Notes: generated by a model not told the origin, from the sequence alone. A stretch of 64,000 nucleotides of DNA from Pyruvatibacter sp. (GCF_040219635.1 NZ_JAVJSC010000009.1:248001-312000); one strand, 5' to 3'. Counted from the stretch's first letter, positions 7,975 to 16,240 are shown. A program made the numbers and translations.

Positions 7975-8742
7975 ATGGCCACCACAGAAATCATAAAACG
8001 GACGCATCCCGTGCAACGTATTCCGGCCCTGCCCAAAACCATGCGGCTTCGCGACGTTCTCGGCGAAGGCCGGGCTATCCTTGAGCTTGGCGCGCTGCCC
8101 GCATCGCTTCCCGCCCTCATGAGCCTCAGCCCGCGCGGCGACGGCCAGCCCGTGCTGACCCTGCCGGGGCTGATGGCGTCTGATAGTTCGATGGCGATCA
8201 TGCGCCGCTTCCTGCGCGAGCTTGGCTACTCGGTTCATCCATGGCGGCTGGGCCGCAACCTTGGCCCCAACGCTGAACTGCGTGCCGGCATGATGGCCAG
8301 GCTTGAGGAAATTGAAGGCCGTGTCGGGCGGCGTGTCTCCATCATCGGCTGGTCGCTGGGCGGCATTTATGCGCGCGAGCTTGCCCGCCGCTCTCCGCGC
8401 CTTGTTCGCCAGGTCATTACGCTGGCAAGCCCTTTTGCCGCCGGTATGCGTATGGACAACACCTACGTGGACGAAGCACTGGCCGAGCGCCTGCGCACCC
8501 CGCCGCCGGTGCCCTGCACGGCCATCTACACCCGCCACGACGGCGTGGTGCCCTGGCAGACCTGCCGCGAGGACGCGCATCCGCATACTGAAAATATCGA
8601 AGTGCCCGCCACCCATATCGGCATCGGCGTCAACGCGCTGGCGCTCTATGCCATAGCCGATCGCCTGGCCCAGCCCGAAGGCAAATGGCAACCGTTCCGG
8701 AAGAACGGCGTCAAATCCATTCTCTACCGTGAGCGTGGCTAA
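7975..8742 (+). CDS. Alpha/beta-hydrolase fold protein
   Basis: A protein of about 255 residues with a lipase/acyltransferase-like alpha/beta fold. The nucleophile elbow GWSLGG is clear, followed by a block typical of PGAP1/esterase-lipase-like hydrolases (SPRLVRQVITLASPF). A candidate catalytic Asp lies in IYTRHDGVVPW and a His in PATHIGIGVN. The start is uncertain: the frame is open from 7894, and I chose the ATG at 7975 although its ribosome site is weak. There is no signal peptide, so it is probably cytoplasmic. The substrate cannot be named. It may share control with the divergent SDR. Confidence 0.8.
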   Translation: MATTEIIKRTHPVQRIPALPKTMRLRDVLGEGRAILELGALPASLPALMSLSPRGDGQPVLTLPGLMASDSSMAIMRRFLRELGYSVHPWRLGRNLGPNAELRAGMMARLEEIEGRVGRRVSIIGWSLGGIYARELARRSPRLVRQVITLASPFAAGMRMDNTYVDEALAERLRTPPPVPCTAIYTRHDGVVPWQTCREDAHPHTENIEVPATHIGIGVNALALYAIADRLAQPEGKWQPFRKNGVKSILYRERG

Positions 8743-8746
8743 GCGG

Positions 8747-8782
8747 AAAAAGTGAAGCCCGGCGCGCGGACACACGGGCTTC
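8747..8782 (-). terminator. Terminator for the CDF transporter gene
   Basis: An 8-bp stem, GAAGCCCG with CGGGCTTC, has a 13-nt loop and is followed on the minus strand by a T5 run. It sits in the convergent gap between hydrolase and transporter and would end the transporter transcript. Confidence 0.6.
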
Positions 8783-8860
8783 TGTCCCGGCCATCATTGG
8801 TGGCGTGGCTCGCGCGCTAGGGCCGGTAACACATCAACAATACACTACCTGTAACCGGCA

Positions 8861-9493
8861 TCAATCGCCTGTGGGCATGGCAGCCATGCCACGCAACTCA
8901 GCTCGGGCCTGCTTAAAAATCGATACCGCTGAACTGGTAAACAGCGCTGCCATCAGCGCAGCCACCGCCAGATCAGGCCAGGGCGTTTGCGTCACCGCAA
9001 CGGCCCCCGCTGCGCCAATCACCGCAACGTTGCCAATCGCGTCGTTTCGGCTGCACAGCCACACAGAGCGCACATTGGCATCACCGTCGCGAAATTTCAT
9101 GAGGATGAAGGCGCTCATCACGTTGGCAGCCAGGGCCACCATCGCAACACTGCCCATGATCGGCGCGCTGGGGTCGTTCAAAAATACTGCGCTGTAGGCC
9201 GTGTACCCCATAACGCCCAGACCCATGGCCAGCAGCGATGCCGCCTTCACCATGGCAGCACGCGCACGCCAGTGAATGGCCATGCCGATCACCAGCAACG
9301 ACAGTGCATAGGTCGCCGTATCGCCTGCGAAGTCCAGCGCATCTGCCTTGAGCGCCATAGACTGCCCGGCAAAGCCAGCAGTGGCTTCCACAAAGAACAT
9401 CACCCCGTTGATGGCAATCACCATCCACAATGCGCGGCGGTATTGCGGCGTTGCGCCATCAAAATCTTGGGTCTCGTTGCATCCAGCGCTCAT
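8861..9493 (-). CDS. Cation diffusion facilitator-type transporter
   Basis: A 210-residue six-helix membrane protein of the CDF superfamily, likely exporting a divalent metal. The metal-site helices differ from the usual HxxxD pairs: TM2 reads ADALDFAGD (D-x3-D) and TM5 reads LCSRNDAIGN (C-x3-D). There is no cytoplasmic C-terminal domain, so it is a short form. The start at 9493 was chosen because AAGGA lies 8 nt upstream and because the divergent MerR-type promoter places the transcript start after the alternative codon at 9532. Regulation by the neighbouring MerR protein is strongly suggested. The metal is not known. Confidence 0.85.
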   Translation of the reverse strand: MSAGCNETQDFDGATPQYRRALWMVIAINGVMFFVEATAGFAGQSMALKADALDFAGDTATYALSLLVIGMAIHWRARAAMVKAASLLAMGLGVMGYTAYSAVFLNDPSAPIMGSVAMVALAANVMSAFILMKFRDGDANVRSVWLCSRNDAIGNVAVIGAAGAVAVTQTPWPDLAVAALMAALFTSSAVSIFKQARAELRGMAAMPTGD

Positions 9494-9527
9494 GATCTGT
9501 GTCCTTGATTCCTTACCAATGACACGC

Positions 9528-9558
9528 AACATAGGAGCTACAGCGACTAGAGCTTCAA
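9528..9558 (-). promoter_or_regulatory. MerR-type promoter of the transporter, 19-bp spacer
   Basis: On the minus strand TTGAAG (-35) and TATGTT (-10) are separated by 19 bp, the overlong spacer typical of MerR-activated promoters. The spacer region holds an imperfect dyad, GAAGCTCTAG-TCG-CTGTAGCTCC, with 7 of 10 positions symmetric. It lies between the transporter and the divergent merR-like gene. Confidence 0.75.
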
Positions 9559-9597
9559 GGGCAAAATGCAGTGGGGCGCAAAAAGGGGACGCAAAAA

Positions 9598-10050
9598 ATG
9601 TTCACCATCGGCAAGCTGGCCGTACAAACCGGCGTCAAAGTGCAGACCGTTCGCTACTACGAAGATATCGGACTGATGCCAAAAGCCGAGCGCTCTGCGG
9701 GCAACCAGCGGCTTTATACGCAAACCCACGCAGACCGCCTTGGCTTCATCCGCCACGCCCGCGAACTGGGTTTTCCCCTCGACGCCATACGCACACTGCT
9801 GGCTTTGTCAGACGACCCCGATGCATCGTGCGCCGACGCCGACAAGATCGCCCGCACACGCCTCGCCGAAGTCGAAAGCCGCATCGCCCGTCTTGAAACA
9901 CTGAAAACAGAACTCATCCGCATGATCGCCCAATGCGCCCACGGCACCACCGCGGACTGCCGTATCATCGAGGTACTCGCCGCCGCCGATCACGCCTTCT
10001 GCGCCACCTCCGACCACCAACCAGCCGCTGCCCCTAAACTCGTTCCTTGA
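9598..10050 (+). CDS. MerR-family metal-responsive regulator
   Basis: A 150-residue activator/repressor that distorts 19-bp-spacer promoters. The winged helix begins FTIGKLAVQTGVKVQTVRYY (residues 2-21), with the wing ending near NQRLYTQ and a dimerisation helix at ~85-112. Metal ligands like those of ZntR/CadR are present: C78, and C113, H115 and C121 in the AQCAHGTTADC loop. This points to a divalent cation such as Zn, Cd or Pb rather than Cu(I). The ATG has GGGGA about 8 nt before it. It is divergent from the CDF gene, its probable target. The 3' end overlaps the convergent racemase-like gene by 17 bp. Confidence 0.92.
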   Translation: MFTIGKLAVQTGVKVQTVRYYEDIGLMPKAERSAGNQRLYTQTHADRLGFIRHARELGFPLDAIRTLLALSDDPDASCADADKIARTRLAEVESRIARLETLKTELIRMIAQCAHGTTADCRIIEVLAAADHAFCATSDHQPAAAPKLVP

Positions 10051-10723
10051 TCGCGTCCAGCACGGCAGCAAGGCCGCTTGCCGGGCTGGTGAGCACGGGG
10101 ACTGACACATCGGTGTTGGTAAGCGCATCCACCATGGAGGCCTGCGCCAGAACGATCACGTTGGCACCGGCCTGCCCGGCAAGCGTGATGTGATCGCTGA
10201 TAAGGCTGTTGGCTCGGGTGGCATCGCCCGCCTCGAAGGCATCCCACGCCCCTTCCACAAGGACCGGTGCAATGTCAGCGCGCGCCGAGATGCGGGCCAC
10301 TTCATCCGCAATCAGATTAACAGTCGGCGCCAGCGTGCATTTGAGGGTGGCCAAAACCGCGATGGATCGCCCGGTCTGGGCGGCTTGTGCAGCCATCGGC
10401 CGGTCAACGCGCAACAGTGGTTTGGCGGCTTTGGTTGCCGCTTCATCTGCCGCCGGACCAAGCGTTGAGCAGGTACACAGCACAGCGTCAGAACCCGCAG
10501 TGGCTTCATAAAGAATGCGCACGGCGCGGGCATGGGTGTCTTCCGGCAGCACGCCCGCTGAAATGGCCCGCTGCAACAGGTCTTCGCGCACCACATGCGA
10601 CAGCCGGATTTCCGGCAGGTCGCTATAAACGTCCTGCGTCCTCAGGCGAGCAAACAGGCGTTCAAAAACCTCCACGTGCCGGGGCGACGTATGCAGCAGC
10701 GTCAGAACAAGAGCACGGCGCAT
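10034..10723 (-). CDS. Asp/Glu racemase superfamily protein
   Basis: A 229-residue member of the Asp/Glu/hydantoin racemase fold, with two pseudo-symmetric alpha/beta domains. The first-half active-site segment is present as LCTCSTLG (C83 and C85 from this start). The second-half motif, normally GCT[EH], reads IVLAQASM without cysteine, so two-base racemisation by a cysteine pair is unlikely at the standard position. A further cysteine is in TLKCTLAP. It may be a racemase-like isomerase, decarboxylase or regulator. I chose the ATG at 10723 over the GTG one codon earlier because GGAG is 7 nt away. Confidence 0.75.
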   Translation of the reverse strand: MRRALVLTLLHTSPRHVEVFERLFARLRTQDVYSDLPEIRLSHVVREDLLQRAISAGVLPEDTHARAVRILYEATAGSDAVLCTCSTLGPAADEAATKAAKPLLRVDRPMAAQAAQTGRSIAVLATLKCTLAPTVNLIADEVARISARADIAPVLVEGAWDAFEAGDATRANSLISDHITLAGQAGANVIVLAQASMVDALTNTDVSVPVLTSPASGLAAVLDAIKERV

Positions 10724-10775
10724 CACGACACTCCGGCACGGGGTGGCTCATCCAATCCTATAGGGGGATTTTGCC

Positions 10776-11795
10776 CTAGTTCTTGGCCTTGTCCACCAGA
10801 GCTTTTTCGGTGATCCACGGCATCATGCCACGCAGGCGCGCGCCCACTTCCTCGATCGGGTGAGCGGCATTGCGGGCGCGGGTTGCCTTGAACGAGGTCT
10901 GGCCGACCTTGTTTTCCAGCATCCAGTCGCGGGTGAACTTGCCTGACTGAATGTCATCCAGCACACGCTTCATCTCCGCCTTGGTTTCCGGCGTTACGAT
11001 GCGTGGCCCGGTAACATATTCGCCGTACTCGGCGGTATTGGAGATCGAGTAGTTCATGTTGGCGATGCCGCCTTCATAAATCAGGTCCACGATCAGCTTC
11101 ACTTCGTGCAGACATTCGAAATACGCCATCTCCGGCGCGTAGCCGCCTTCCACCAGCGTTTCAAAGCCGGCGCGGATCAGTTCCACAAGGCCGCCGCACA
11201 GCACAACCTGCTCACCGAAAAGATCGGTTTCGCATTCTTCCTGGAACGTGGTCTCGATGATGCCCGCCTTGCCGCCGCCAATGGCGGACGCATAAGAGAG
11301 GCCAAGGTCATGCGCGTTGCCCGACGCATCCTGATGGATAGCAATCAGGCACGGCACACCGCCGCCACGCAGATATTCACCGCGCACCGTGTGGCCAGGG
11401 CCTTTGGGCGCCACCATCAAGACGTCAATGTCCGCACGCGGCTCGATCAGGTTGAAGTGGATGTTGAGGCCGTGGGCAAACAGCAGCGCTGCGCCGGGTT
11501 TCATGTTGTTGGCCAGATCATCCTTGTAGATGTCGCCCTGAAGCTCGTCCGGCGTCAGCATCATCAGCACGTCGGCCCACTTGGCCGCGTCCGCAACGGT
11601 CATCACCTTGAGGCCCTCGCCTTCCACCTTTTTGGCGGTGGCAGACCCGGCGCGCAGCGCAACCGCCACCTCGCCAACACCCGACTCTTTCAGGTTCAGC
11701 GTATGGGCATGACCCTGTGAGCCATAGCCGATGATGGCAACTTTCTTGCCCTTGATGAGATTAACGTCTGCATCGCGGTCGTAATAAACGCGCAT
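10776..11795 (-). CDS. ilvC: Ketol-acid reductoisomerase
   Basis: Class I enzyme of 339 residues that isomerises and reduces acetolactate or acetohydroxybutyrate with NADPH and Mg2+ for valine, isoleucine and leucine. The Rossmann motif IGYGSQGHA is at about residues 22-30, followed by VAPKGPGHTVR and the Mg2+ acid residues in FGEQVVLCGG and FECLHEVKLI. The knotted C-terminal domain is complete. It follows ilvN by 60 nt on the same strand, giving the order ilvB-ilvN-ilvC usual in alphaproteobacteria. Confidence 0.98.
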   Translation of the reverse strand: MRVYYDRDADVNLIKGKKVAIIGYGSQGHAHTLNLKESGVGEVAVALRAGSATAKKVEGEGLKVMTVADAAKWADVLMMLTPDELQGDIYKDDLANNMKPGAALLFAHGLNIHFNLIEPRADIDVLMVAPKGPGHTVRGEYLRGGGVPCLIAIHQDASGNAHDLGLSYASAIGGGKAGIIETTFQEECETDLFGEQVVLCGGLVELIRAGFETLVEGGYAPEMAYFECLHEVKLIVDLIYEGGIANMNYSISNTAEYGEYVTGPRIVTPETKAEMKRVLDDIQSGKFTRDWMLENKVGQTSFKATRARNAAHPIEEVGARLRGMMPWITEKALVDKAKN

Positions 11796-11855
11796 CTTTC
11801 TGTATTCCTTATATGCGATCGGGTGTGCGTGGCTGCCGTGAATGCGGCATGTGAA

Positions 11856-12368
11856 TTACATCTGTTCCGCACCGCGGGCGATGGCGACGACGCCGGTGCG
11901 GCTGACATCGACAAGGCCCAGCGGGCGCATGAGATTGACGAAGGCGTTGATTTTTTCCGGTGAGCCGGTGATCTCGAAAACGAATGATGAATGCGTGGTG
12001 TCGATGACACTGGCGCGAAATGCATCTGACAGGCGCAGCGCCTCGACGCGCTTCTCGCCGGTGCCGGAGACTTTTACCAAAGCCATTTCGCGCTCGATGG
12101 AGACCGTATCAACGGTGAGATCCACCACCTTGTGAACCGGCACCAGCCGGTCAAGCTGCGCCTTGATCTGCTCCACCACCATGGGCGTGCCATTGGTGAC
12201 GATGGTAATGCGCGAGGTGTGGGCGTTCTCGTCCACCTCGGCAACCGTCAGGCTTTCAATGTTGTAGCCGCGTCCTGAAAACAGGCCGATGACGCGCGCC
12301 AGAACGCCCGCCTCGTTATCCACGAGCACAGCAATGGTATGGCGTTCAACGGCAGCTTTAGGCGGCAT
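11856..12368 (-). CDS. ilvN: Acetolactate synthase small (regulatory) subunit
   Basis: The 170-residue regulatory subunit that binds valine through its ACT domain and activates IlvB. The ACT domain runs from HTIAVLVDNEAGVLARVIG (residues ~10-28) to about 85, followed by the C-terminal ALS_ss_C domain (AFRASVIDTTHSSFVFEITG). The chosen ATG gives the family's usual length; the frame is open 18 codons further to a TTG with no better ribosome site. The 98-nt gap to ilvB contains a strong terminator-like hairpin, so expression may be lower than that of ilvB. Confidence 0.97.
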   Translation of the reverse strand: MPPKAAVERHTIAVLVDNEAGVLARVIGLFSGRGYNIESLTVAEVDENAHTSRITIVTNGTPMVVEQIKAQLDRLVPVHKVVDLTVDTVSIEREMALVKVSGTGEKRVEALRLSDAFRASVIDTTHSSFVFEITGSPEKINAFVNLMRPLGLVDVSRTGVVAIARGAEQM

Positions 12369-12409
12369 GGCGGATATCAGTTTCTCAAGAAAAAGGCGGG
12401 TTCGGGCAC

Positions 12410-12447
12410 AAAAAGCAGCCAACCGGGGTGTGACCCCGACTGGCCAG
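12410..12447 (-). terminator. Terminator-like hairpin between ilvB and ilvN
   Basis: About 20 nt after the ilvB stop the minus strand can form a stem of roughly 14 bp: CCAGTCGGGGT pairs with ACCCCGGTTGG, with two G-U pairs and further outer pairs, and a 3-nt loop. A T5 run follows 3-4 nt later. This has the form of an intrinsic terminator but lies inside the ilvBNC block, so it may be partial, conditional, or a 3'-end stabiliser for ilvB mRNA. Confidence 0.6.
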
Positions 12448-12466
12448 CTTTCAACGCGCGGGCGGG

Positions 12467-14230
12467 TTATACGAGTATTTTGCCCTCTTCGGAAATAGCG
12501 TCCGTGGGGTCTTTTTCCTCATCCGCCAAAATCATGTCGTTATGGGCCGCGCCCGACGGGATCATCGGGAAGCAGTTTTCGGTCTTGTCCACAACGCAAT
12601 CAAACAGAACCGGCCGCTTGACCGTGATCATCTCGCGGATCTTGTCGTCAAGCTCAGCAGGATCTTCCGCCCGAATGCCAACGCCGCCATAGGCTTCCGC
12701 CAGCTTCACAAAATCAGGCAGGGCTTCTGAATAGGAGTGCGAATAGCGCGCCCCGTGCAGCAACTGCTGCCACTGGCGCACCATGCCCATATATTCGTTG
12801 TTGAGGATGAATATCTTGACCGGCAGATCATACTGAATGGCCGTGGACATTTCCTGCATACACATCTGGATGGAGGCTTCACCGGCAATATCAATCACCA
12901 GCGCATCAGGGTGCGCCATCTGCACGCCGATGGCAGCGGGCAGACCATAGCCCATGGTGCCAAGCCCACCGGATGTCATCCAGCGGTTGGGCTCATCAAA
13001 ATGGAAGTGCTGCGCGGCCCACATCTGGTGCTGACCTACCTCGGTGGTGATGTAGGTGTTCGGTCCCTTGGTGAGTTCCCACAGGCGTTGCACCGCATGT
13101 TGCGGCTTGATGATGGTATCGGAGTTGACGAACGACAGCGACTTGCGGTCGCGCCAGGTGTCAATCTGCTTCCACCAGGCATCAAGCGCCTTCTTATCCT
13201 GCTTTGCTGACTTGGCTTTCCACAGGCGCAGCATGTCTTCGAGCACATGGGCCACGTCACCAATAATGGGAACGTCAACACGCACATTCTTGTTGATGGA
13301 TGAGGGGTCAATATCAACGTGGATTTTTTTGGAACCCGGCGCAAACTTGTCGAGCACGCCCGTCACGCGGTCATCAAACCGTGCGCCGAGATTTATCATC
13401 ACGTCGCAATCATGCATCGCCCAGTTGGCTTCATACGTGCCGTGCATTCCCAGCATTCCCAGCCACTGCTTGTCACTGGCGGGATAGGCCCCCAGCCCCA
13501 TCAGGGTCGAGGTAATGGGAAAACCCGTGATGCGCACGAACTCGCGTAGAAGCTGGCTGGCTTCCGGCCCTGAATTGATGACGCCGCCGCCGGTATAAAA
13601 CAGCGGTTTCTTCGCGGACGCGATCAGATCAATCGCTTCCTTGATGCGATCCATATTGCCCTTGAGCTGCGGCCGATAGGTACGATGGCTCTGGGTGCTG
13701 GGACCCGTGTACATGCCCAACTGAAACTGAATGTCCTTGGGAATATCGACGACAACCGGGCCGGGCCTGCCGCTGGTGGCAACGTAAAACGCCTCATGCA
13801 GAATGCGCGGCAGATCATCAACCGACTGAACCAGCCAGTTGTGCTTGGTGCACGGCCGTGTGATGCCAACCGTATCGGCTTCCTGAAATGCGTCATTGCC
13901 GATCAGATGCGTCGGCACCTGCCCGGTGATGCAGACCAGCGGAATGGAATCCATCAGCGCATCCGTCAGGCCGGTCACAGCATTCGTAGCTCCGGGACCA
14001 GACGTCACCAGCACAACGCCGGGCTTGCCGGATGAGCGGGCGTAGCCCTCCGCCGCATGAACAGCCCCCTGCTCATGGCGCACCAGAACATGCTTGATGC
14101 TTTCACGGTCAAACAGCGCGTCATAGATGGGAAGCACAGCGCCGCCGGGATACCCAAACAGCGTGTCCACGCCGTGGTCCTCCATGGCTTTGACAACCAT
14201 TTCCGCACCGCTCATCTCGCGCGAGGCCAT
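12467..14230 (-). CDS. ilvB: Acetolactate synthase large (catalytic) subunit
   Basis: ThDP/FAD enzyme of 587 residues that condenses pyruvate with pyruvate or 2-oxobutyrate. The N-terminal PYR domain has the ThDP-activating glutamate in VRHEQGAVHAAEGYA. The FAD domain covers the middle, and the C-terminal PP domain has GEASIQM followed by NNEYMG. The usual GDG/GDA metal motif has Glu in place of Asp, as I recall for other alphaproteobacterial enzymes. The start at 14230 follows GAAGGAA; an extra 28 codons upstream are open but have no support. miaA lies 124 nt upstream on the same strand. Confidence 0.97.
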   Translation of the reverse strand: MASREMSGAEMVVKAMEDHGVDTLFGYPGGAVLPIYDALFDRESIKHVLVRHEQGAVHAAEGYARSSGKPGVVLVTSGPGATNAVTGLTDALMDSIPLVCITGQVPTHLIGNDAFQEADTVGITRPCTKHNWLVQSVDDLPRILHEAFYVATSGRPGPVVVDIPKDIQFQLGMYTGPSTQSHRTYRPQLKGNMDRIKEAIDLIASAKKPLFYTGGGVINSGPEASQLLREFVRITGFPITSTLMGLGAYPASDKQWLGMLGMHGTYEANWAMHDCDVMINLGARFDDRVTGVLDKFAPGSKKIHVDIDPSSINKNVRVDVPIIGDVAHVLEDMLRLWKAKSAKQDKKALDAWWKQIDTWRDRKSLSFVNSDTIIKPQHAVQRLWELTKGPNTYITTEVGQHQMWAAQHFHFDEPNRWMTSGGLGTMGYGLPAAIGVQMAHPDALVIDIAGEASIQMCMQEMSTAIQYDLPVKIFILNNEYMGMVRQWQQLLHGARYSHSYSEALPDFVKLAEAYGGVGIRAEDPAELDDKIREMITVKRPVLFDCVVDKTENCFPMIPSGAAHNDMILADEEKDPTDAISEEGKILV

Positions 14231-14354
14231 GACACTGTTTCCTTCACTCGGCTCCCAAACCCGCATGGCGGGAGCAAATCCAACAAAAAGGCTCCGAAAC
14301 AGGGCAAACCCCACCTCGAAGCGCGGCGGACACTAGGACTGATTGTGCGCTGCG

Positions 14355-15302
14355 TCAACCGTTGGAAGCAAGTAAAGGTATTATTTCTTGATATTGTCTT
14401 TCCATTTCTTGCGCGACAACATCTTTCCACGCAATTTCATGGGCCATCATCTGGGTTCTGGCCCAGGTGAGCTGCCGTTTGATGTAGCGTCGGGTCTGCC
14501 CCTTGGCCTGCTCCACGGCGGCGTCACGCGACAACTCTCCGCGTAAATGCGCGATCAGCGGGGGAACCCCCACGGCTTTCATGGCCGGAAGGTCAGCATC
14601 CAGATCCCGCTGCATCAGCCGCTCAACTTCTCCCAGGGCACCGTGCTGCATCATCAGGTCAAACCGCCGGTTTGCCCGCTCCTTGAGCCAGGCCCGGTCA
14701 GGCGTCAACACCACCTTCACAAAGTCGGCGTCCAACACCGGCGTCGTTGCGATGTCCTGCCAGTCCGCCAGTCCGCGCCCGGTGGCCGCCAGCACTTCAA
14801 GCGCGCGCGCAATACGCTGCGGGTCCGTGGGTCTGAGACCGGCAGCCGTTTTGGGGTCACGCTCCGCCAAATATGCATGCGCCTGCTGCGGCCCCAACTC
14901 CTCTACAAATACCCTCGCCGCCTCGCGGTTGATGCCTGGAATATCGGGGATGGCCGAAAGCCCATCCGTCAGCGCCCGAAAATAAAGCCCGGTGCCGCCA
15001 ACAAGAATCGGCAGACGGCCCCGCGCCCATACGCCCTGCACTGCATCAACCGCCAGCAGCGCCCAATGCGCTGCCGAACACGCCTGTGCCGCATCCATCA
15101 CTCCATACAGATGATGCGGCACGGCAGTGGTGTCCTCAGCACCGGGCCTCGCCGTCAGCACATGCAAATCCGAATAGACCTGCATCGAGTCGGCATTGAT
15201 GATTTCACCGCCATGCGACTTTGCGATTTCCATCGCCAGCGCCGACTTGCCGCTTGCCGTTGGCCCTGCAATAAGCAGCACGCGATTTTTGGTATCAGTC
15301 AT
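14355..15302 (-). CDS. miaA: tRNA dimethylallyltransferase
   Basis: A 315-residue enzyme that adds the dimethylallyl group to A37 of tRNAs reading UNN codons. The P-loop GPTASGKSALA is at residues ~13-23, the substrate motif INADSMQVYSDL at ~35-46, VGGTGLYFRAL in the centre, and RRYIKRQLTW near the C-terminus. The length is normal. The ATG lies only 33 nt from the divergent serB ATG, so each promoter must lie inside the other gene or be extremely compact. ilvB follows on the same strand. Confidence 0.97.
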   Translation of the reverse strand: MTDTKNRVLLIAGPTASGKSALAMEIAKSHGGEIINADSMQVYSDLHVLTARPGAEDTTAVPHHLYGVMDAAQACSAAHWALLAVDAVQGVWARGRLPILVGGTGLYFRALTDGLSAIPDIPGINREAARVFVEELGPQQAHAYLAERDPKTAAGLRPTDPQRIARALEVLAATGRGLADWQDIATTPVLDADFVKVVLTPDRAWLKERANRRFDLMMQHGALGEVERLMQRDLDADLPAMKAVGVPPLIAHLRGELSRDAAVEQAKGQTRRYIKRQLTWARTQMMAHEIAWKDVVAQEMERQYQEIIPLLASNG

Positions 15303-15335
15303 TCCACGTCCAAAACAGCCGGAAGAGATTTTGTC

Positions 15336-16235
15336 ATGCGGTCCGTCCTGACCCTTATTGCAAATCCACAGACACGCAACCTGTCTGACGCTGATCTGGA
15401 CGCGGTACGCCGCGCCGTGCCCGAAGCCGGCGCGCCGGACTGGCTTGCCCGGAACATCGCCTGCGACCTGCTGGTGGACATAGACCCTGCGGAGTTGCAC
15501 GCCATTGAAGCGGCTGCGCGCGCAGCACTTGACGGCCTTCCGCTGGATGTCATTGCGCAGGGCACCGCCCACCGCCGCAAAGCCTTGTTGCTGGCCGACA
15601 TGGACTCAACCGTCATCCAACAGGAATGCATCGACGAACTGGCCGAAGAAGCAGGCATCGGCCCCCATGTGGCTGACATTACCGAACGTGCCATGCGCGG
15701 CGAACTGGCCTTTGAACCTGCCCTGCGCGAGCGCGTAAAGCTCCTGGCAGGTTTGCCGGAAGGCAAAATGGAGCAGGTGTTCAATACGCGCATCACGCTG
15801 TCTCCCGGCATCAAGACCGTGACCGCCACCATGCGGCTGTCCGGTGCCTATTGTGCGTTGGTCTCAGGCGGGTTCACGTTCTTTACCTCCCGCGTGGCGG
15901 TTGCGGCGGGCTTTGATACCAACCGCGCCAACATTTTGCAGGTTAAAGATGGCCATCTTACGGGCGAAGTGAGCGACCCCATTCTGGGCCGTGCCGCCAA
16001 ACTTGAGACCCTCAAGGCGCTGGCGGCAGACCACAGCCTCACCCTCGACAGCACCATGGCGGTGGGCGACGGTGCCAACGATCTGGCGATGATTGAAGCT
16101 GCAGGTCTTGGCGTTGCCTATCATGCAAAGCCGGTGGTGGCGCAGGCCGCCCCGGCAAGGCTCGACCACACCGACCTCACATCACTGCTCTACATCCAGG
16201 GCTTTGCACGCGATGAGTTTGCCAAGGCGGACTGA
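15336..16235 (+). CDS. serB: Phosphoserine phosphatase
   Basis: HAD-superfamily enzyme of 299 residues that makes the final step of serine synthesis. Motif I is DMDST at residues 88-92 (nucleophile D88, acid D90), motif II is VSGGFTFF, and motif III is GDGANDLAMI. The first ~75 residues form an ACT-like N-terminal domain. The ATG is supported by GGAAGAG 8 nt upstream. The open frame continues ~260 codons upstream, antisense to miaA, and is not coding. A bidirectional terminator follows immediately. Confidence 0.96.
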   Translation: MRSVLTLIANPQTRNLSDADLDAVRRAVPEAGAPDWLARNIACDLLVDIDPAELHAIEAAARAALDGLPLDVIAQGTAHRRKALLLADMDSTVIQQECIDELAEEAGIGPHVADITERAMRGELAFEPALRERVKLLAGLPEGKMEQVFNTRITLSPGIKTVTATMRLSGAYCALVSGGFTFFTSRVAVAAGFDTNRANILQVKDGHLTGEVSDPILGRAAKLETLKALAADHSLTLDSTMAVGDGANDLAMIEAAGLGVAYHAKPVVAQAAPARLDHTDLTSLLYIQGFARDEFAKAD

Positions 16236-16240
16236 CACAA

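Noticed and set aside
7876..8775. A 300-codon N-terminal extension of the SDR protein
   Set aside because: It is antisense to the alpha/beta hydrolase, and the SDR domain starts normally at 7875 after AGGGAG.
14231..14354. A Leu-rich frame (FLLDLL) and alternative stems in front of ilvB as a leader-peptide attenuator
   Set aside because: The Leu-rich frame has no start codon within the leader, and the stems GGAGC/GCTCC and GCTCCC/GGGAGC are short and without a T-run. The case is weaker than for leuA.
14547..15335. A long open extension upstream of serB in the same frame (~260 codons)
   Set aside because: It is antisense to miaA, a clearly conserved gene. The serB family start at 15336 has a good ribosome site, and the extension is rich in Arg and His as expected of a GC-rich shadow frame.
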